Source: a virus. From it: a DNA stretch of 35,335 bases. The DNA is taken from positions 1-35,335 of the IMG/VR virus record IMGVR_UViG_3300008448_000309; one strand, written 5' to 3'. A program made the position numbers and the translations under genes. How positions within the stretch are numbered: position 1 is the stretch's first letter; every line of letters starts with the position of its first letter. A model generated the notes under the pieces. That model had not been told where the DNA came from. It ran no database searches and worked only from the letters and a program-made list of their open reading frames with translations. Shown here one piece after another: positions 33,227 through 35,335 of this stretch.

Positions 33227-33951
33227 TCAGCACCTATCGGCAAGTCTACAACATTGTGAGCCTTGCATTCAGTACACTCAAATTTAACCTTAGTTTGTAC
33301 CCCATAAGAAGCCCCTGAAATGGCATTTATGATGGTATGAATATCTTTTAACGGTAGACGAGGGTCTGATAAGAATTTAGATATTAGGGTCTTATCTGTG
33401 TTACCATCTACTGAAGTTACGAATCTCCACAGGTTATCAAATACTTTAGTTTTATCTAAAAAGTACTGCTCATGTATAACTCTGGGGAAGATAACCTTTA
33501 CTTTCTTTTGGAGAACGGGTAGGGTTATCTCCCTAGGATCTAAAACATTGTCAGGAATGTATTCTACTGGTAAAGACATTAGTGGAATATCCATACCGTT
33601 TTCAGCGTTACATTCAGAGCAGATAGTTATTGCTTTGTAAATATCCCCATAGGAAATTGCTCTTAGGTTGAAGATAAGAGACAGCTTATCCAGCAATAAC
33701 AAATCATCTATATCAACGCCTTCTACACATCTGGACAAGACAATATTAATTGGATCCGTTACTTTTCCTTTTGCTAGAGCGATTGCTTTTTCATCCTCTA
33801 GATTCATCGGACGGATCTTAATGCCAGTAGAATTTTTATAGAATTTACCATTAGAAGGTAAATTTACTTTTTTATCTATCTCTACAGGTAAATGTTCAAA
33901 TAATTTATCTAAATCTTGATTATTATTTACTGGTATGCTTGGTATTTCCAT
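33208..33951 (-). CDS. gp26: T4 gp26-family baseplate/tail assembly protein
   Basis: The 247-aa product fits the T4_baseplate (gp26) family. Features are an N-terminal VNLPSNGKFYKN segment and IKIRPMNLEDEKAIA; a helical part with VLSRCVEGVDIDDLLLLDKL and LRAISYGD; and two CxxC pairs, ICSECNAEN near 110 and FECTECKAHN near 230, which could form a zinc ribbon. T4 gp26 is described as a hub assembly factor. Here the gene ends with a slippery site and continues in the -1 frame, as tail chaperone genes do. The ATG lies 43 bp from the divergent helicase start; a TATAAT is present 30 bp upstream, and the nearest SD-like AAGGA is rather far (13 nt). Confidence 0.85.
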   Translation of the reverse strand: MEIPSIPVNNNQDLDKLFEHLPVEIDKKVNLPSNGKFYKNSTGIKIRPMNLEDEKAIALAKGKVTDPINIVLSRCVEGVDIDDLLLLDKLSLIFNLRAISYGDIYKAITICSECNAENGMDIPLMSLPVEYIPDNVLDPREITLPVLQKKVKVIFPRVIHEQYFLDKTKVFDNLWRFVTSVDGNTDKTLISKFLSDPRLPLKDIHTIINAISGASYGVQTKVKFECTECKAHNVVDLPIGADFFTVN

Positions 33952-33994
33952 ATATTAACTTATATCCTTAATATGAATATATTATAGGCGAAAA
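33952..33994. promoter_or_regulatory. short divergent gap between gp26-family and helicase genes
   Basis: This 43-bp, strongly AT-rich gap holds a minus-strand TATAAT (33986-33981) and, for the plus strand, an AGG (33986-33988) six bases before the helicase ATG. No matching -35 box and no exact late octamer is seen, so the promoters are uncertain. Confidence 0.3.
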
Positions 33995-35335
33995 ATGAAA
34001 ATTTTTATAAAAAACTTAAATTCCCGAATAGAAACTGATAACCCACGGTTACTTAAAGCCCTCGTAGATAGATATACCCATTCGATTCCCGGAGCTAATT
34101 ATTCAAACGCATACAAGCGAGGACATTGGGACGGTAAAAAATATTTCATCCACCCGCGCACGGGGGAGTTTAAAACTGGGTTGTTAGATTTAATTTTGGC
34201 AGATTTAAAACTTATAGAGTGCGAGCCAGAACTTATCTACGAAGAACCAATTGAACCAAACATTAAAATTCAAGATCATACCTTTGACGGATGGGATCTT
34301 CATGATTACCAAGAGGCTCTTGTTGGTCAGGCCCTAGATAATAAGCGTTGCGTAATAAAATCTCCAACAGGATCTGGCAAGACATTGATTATGGCTTCGG
34401 TCATCAAGGCGTTCGGCCCACAGGCAAAAATCCTCTGTCTGTTCACCAAGAAACAGTTGATCAACCAGACCTACGAGTTCTTGGTCAAGAAATCCCCCGC
34501 AGGCGTAGAACTAACCAAGACAAAGGAATTTTCCGTAGGAGTTTCGTTCTCGGAAGGTTTTGAATACGGTAACATAATGTTATGTTCCGTTTACAGCCTA
34601 GAGCGTTTAATTGGCACTCCGCACGAGCGTCCAGATGTTTTAATTGTAGATGAATGCCATGAGTTTTCTAAAGGTAAACTTACATCTGAAGCCATCAGTT
34701 CTTTCCCTACAGCTAAGTACCGTATTGGATTTACTGCAACTCCTCCTACCGAAGCAATTCCAAAATTTACTTTACAGGGTGGATTAGGGCCTGTTATAAC
34801 CGAAGTAGACACATCATCCTTAATCGAACGAGGGATGCTGGCAAGACCATTTGTTCAAATACTACCGTTGCATACTTCTGCTGATGATCATCTTGATATG
34901 GACTACCGTGGAGTTTACGATAAGTATATTGTGAACAACGAGATGAGAAACCAAGCAATCACATCTATTGTAGAGACTGTTAAAGCAAAAACTCCAGCAG
35001 CGAAAGTATTGATTTTAGTAAACAGTTTAGAACATGGTCAAAACTTAATGCAAAAGATTCCAGAGGCGAAGTACTTACAAGGCTCTGACGATCTGCGTGA
35101 ACGAAACAAGATTATCAAAGACTTTAAAACTAAGAACGAGTTTAAAGTATTGATTGGAACTAAGATTCTGGAGACAGGCGTTAACATTCCAGAAATCACT
35201 CACTTCATAAATGCTAGGGGATTGTTCTCCGAGATCGCCACAATACAGGCACTTGGGCGTGCGCTTAGACTTAACGATTTTTCCGAAAAAGTTTATGTGT
35301 ACGACTTCTATGATGAGGTAAAATATTTAAGTACT
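33995..35335 (+). CDS. uvsW: UvsW-like superfamily 2 DNA helicase, partial
   Basis: The frame is open from ATG 33995 to the right edge (447 codons, C-terminus missing). The N-terminal ~95 residues contain NAYKRGHWDGKKYFIHPRTG, a small DNA-binding module typical of UvsW-type phage helicases. Helicase motifs follow in order: Q-type HDYQ, Walker A SPTGSGKT (123-130), motif II DECH (219-222), motif III TATP (247-250), a motif V segment GTKILETGVNIPE, and motif VI QALGRALRL near the end. T4 UvsW unwinds branched DNA and R-loops, and moves replication from origin to recombination-dependent mode. AGG six bases before the ATG is an acceptable SD. Confidence 0.93.
   Translation, partial: MKIFIKNLNSRIETDNPRLLKALVDRYTHSIPGANYSNAYKRGHWDGKKYFIHPRTGEFKTGLLDLILADLKLIECEPELIYEEPIEPNIKIQDHTFDGWDLHDYQEALVGQALDNKRCVIKSPTGSGKTLIMASVIKAFGPQAKILCLFTKKQLINQTYEFLVKKSPAGVELTKTKEFSVGVSFSEGFEYGNIMLCSVYSLERLIGTPHERPDVLIVDECHEFSKGKLTSEAISSFPTAKYRIGFTATPPTEAIPKFTLQGGLGPVITEVDTSSLIERGMLARPFVQILPLHTSADDHLDMDYRGVYDKYIVNNEMRNQAITSIVETVKAKTPAAKVLILVNSLEHGQNLMQKIPEAKYLQGSDDLRERNKIIKDFKTKNEFKVLIGTKILETGVNIPEITHFINARGLFSEIATIQALGRALRLNDFSEKVYVYDFYDEVKYLST

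Noticed and set aside
34591-34812. Minus-strand frame opposite the helicase
   Set aside because: It is antisense to helicase motifs II and III; no SD or context.

Overview
The window is part of a contractile-tailed phage genome (myovirus, distant T4 supergroup). The case rests on recognisable baseplate proteins (gp25-like, gp6/Baseplate_J-like, P2 gpI/T4 gp7-like, gp5-like OB-fold spike, gp27-like hub, LysM-type gp53/gpX-like), a PAAR spike tip, a T4 gp26-family protein, a UvsW-type helicase and a T4-style late promoter octamer TATAAATA in an intergenic gap. The DNA is visibly AT-rich. Several genes have clear Shine-Dalgarno sites (AAGGA, AGGAG, GGAAG), so the host uses ordinary SD initiation; the host itself cannot be named. 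The style of the baseplate and head-accessory proteins resembles aquatic T4-like phages, which is an impression rather than a result.

Layout. (1) 1-3298, minus strand: six small head-associated or internal-protein-like genes, mostly very basic, preceded in transcription by one extremely acidic protein. Five of the six begin with a short hydrophobic helix followed by a [L/I]-x-E site, the T4 prohead protease signature. (2) 3299-3380: gap with the late promoter and a predicted mRNA 5'-terminal hairpin. (3) 3381-29931, minus strand: a nearly gapless tail/baseplate operon. In transcription order it holds an unknown 149-aa protein, a tape-measure-like protein, a tube/baseplate junction protein, a LysM-type wedge protein, hub, spike, a LamG-bearing protein, gp25, gp6, a giant gpI-like protein, two related small structural proteins, a beta-helix tail spike, a baseplate protein, a cysteine-repeat protein and PAAR. 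(4) 29953-30383, plus strand: two small unknown genes, one a membrane peptide. (5) 30376-31152, minus: a Cas4/RecB-like nuclease with an Fe-S cysteine set, head-to-head with 31145-32122, plus: a TOPRIM primase. (6) 32119-33951, minus: a virion-type protein and, ahead of it, the gp26-family protein. (7) 33995 to the end, plus: the UvsW-like helicase, cut by the window.

The most notable observation is at the 3' end of the gp26-family gene. A T_TTT_TTT slippery run is followed, after 9 nt, by a perfect 8-bp stem-loop, and the -1 frame is open for 58 further codons, ending just inside the next gene. This has the form of a programmed -1 frameshift producing a C-terminally extended chaperone, as in lambda G/GT tail assembly. 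Other points worth a second look are the shared N-terminal protease/targeting signals in the head module, the cysteine-rich tandem repeats in the 1171-aa tail protein, and a 22-residue motif shared by two adjacent receptor-side baseplate proteins.
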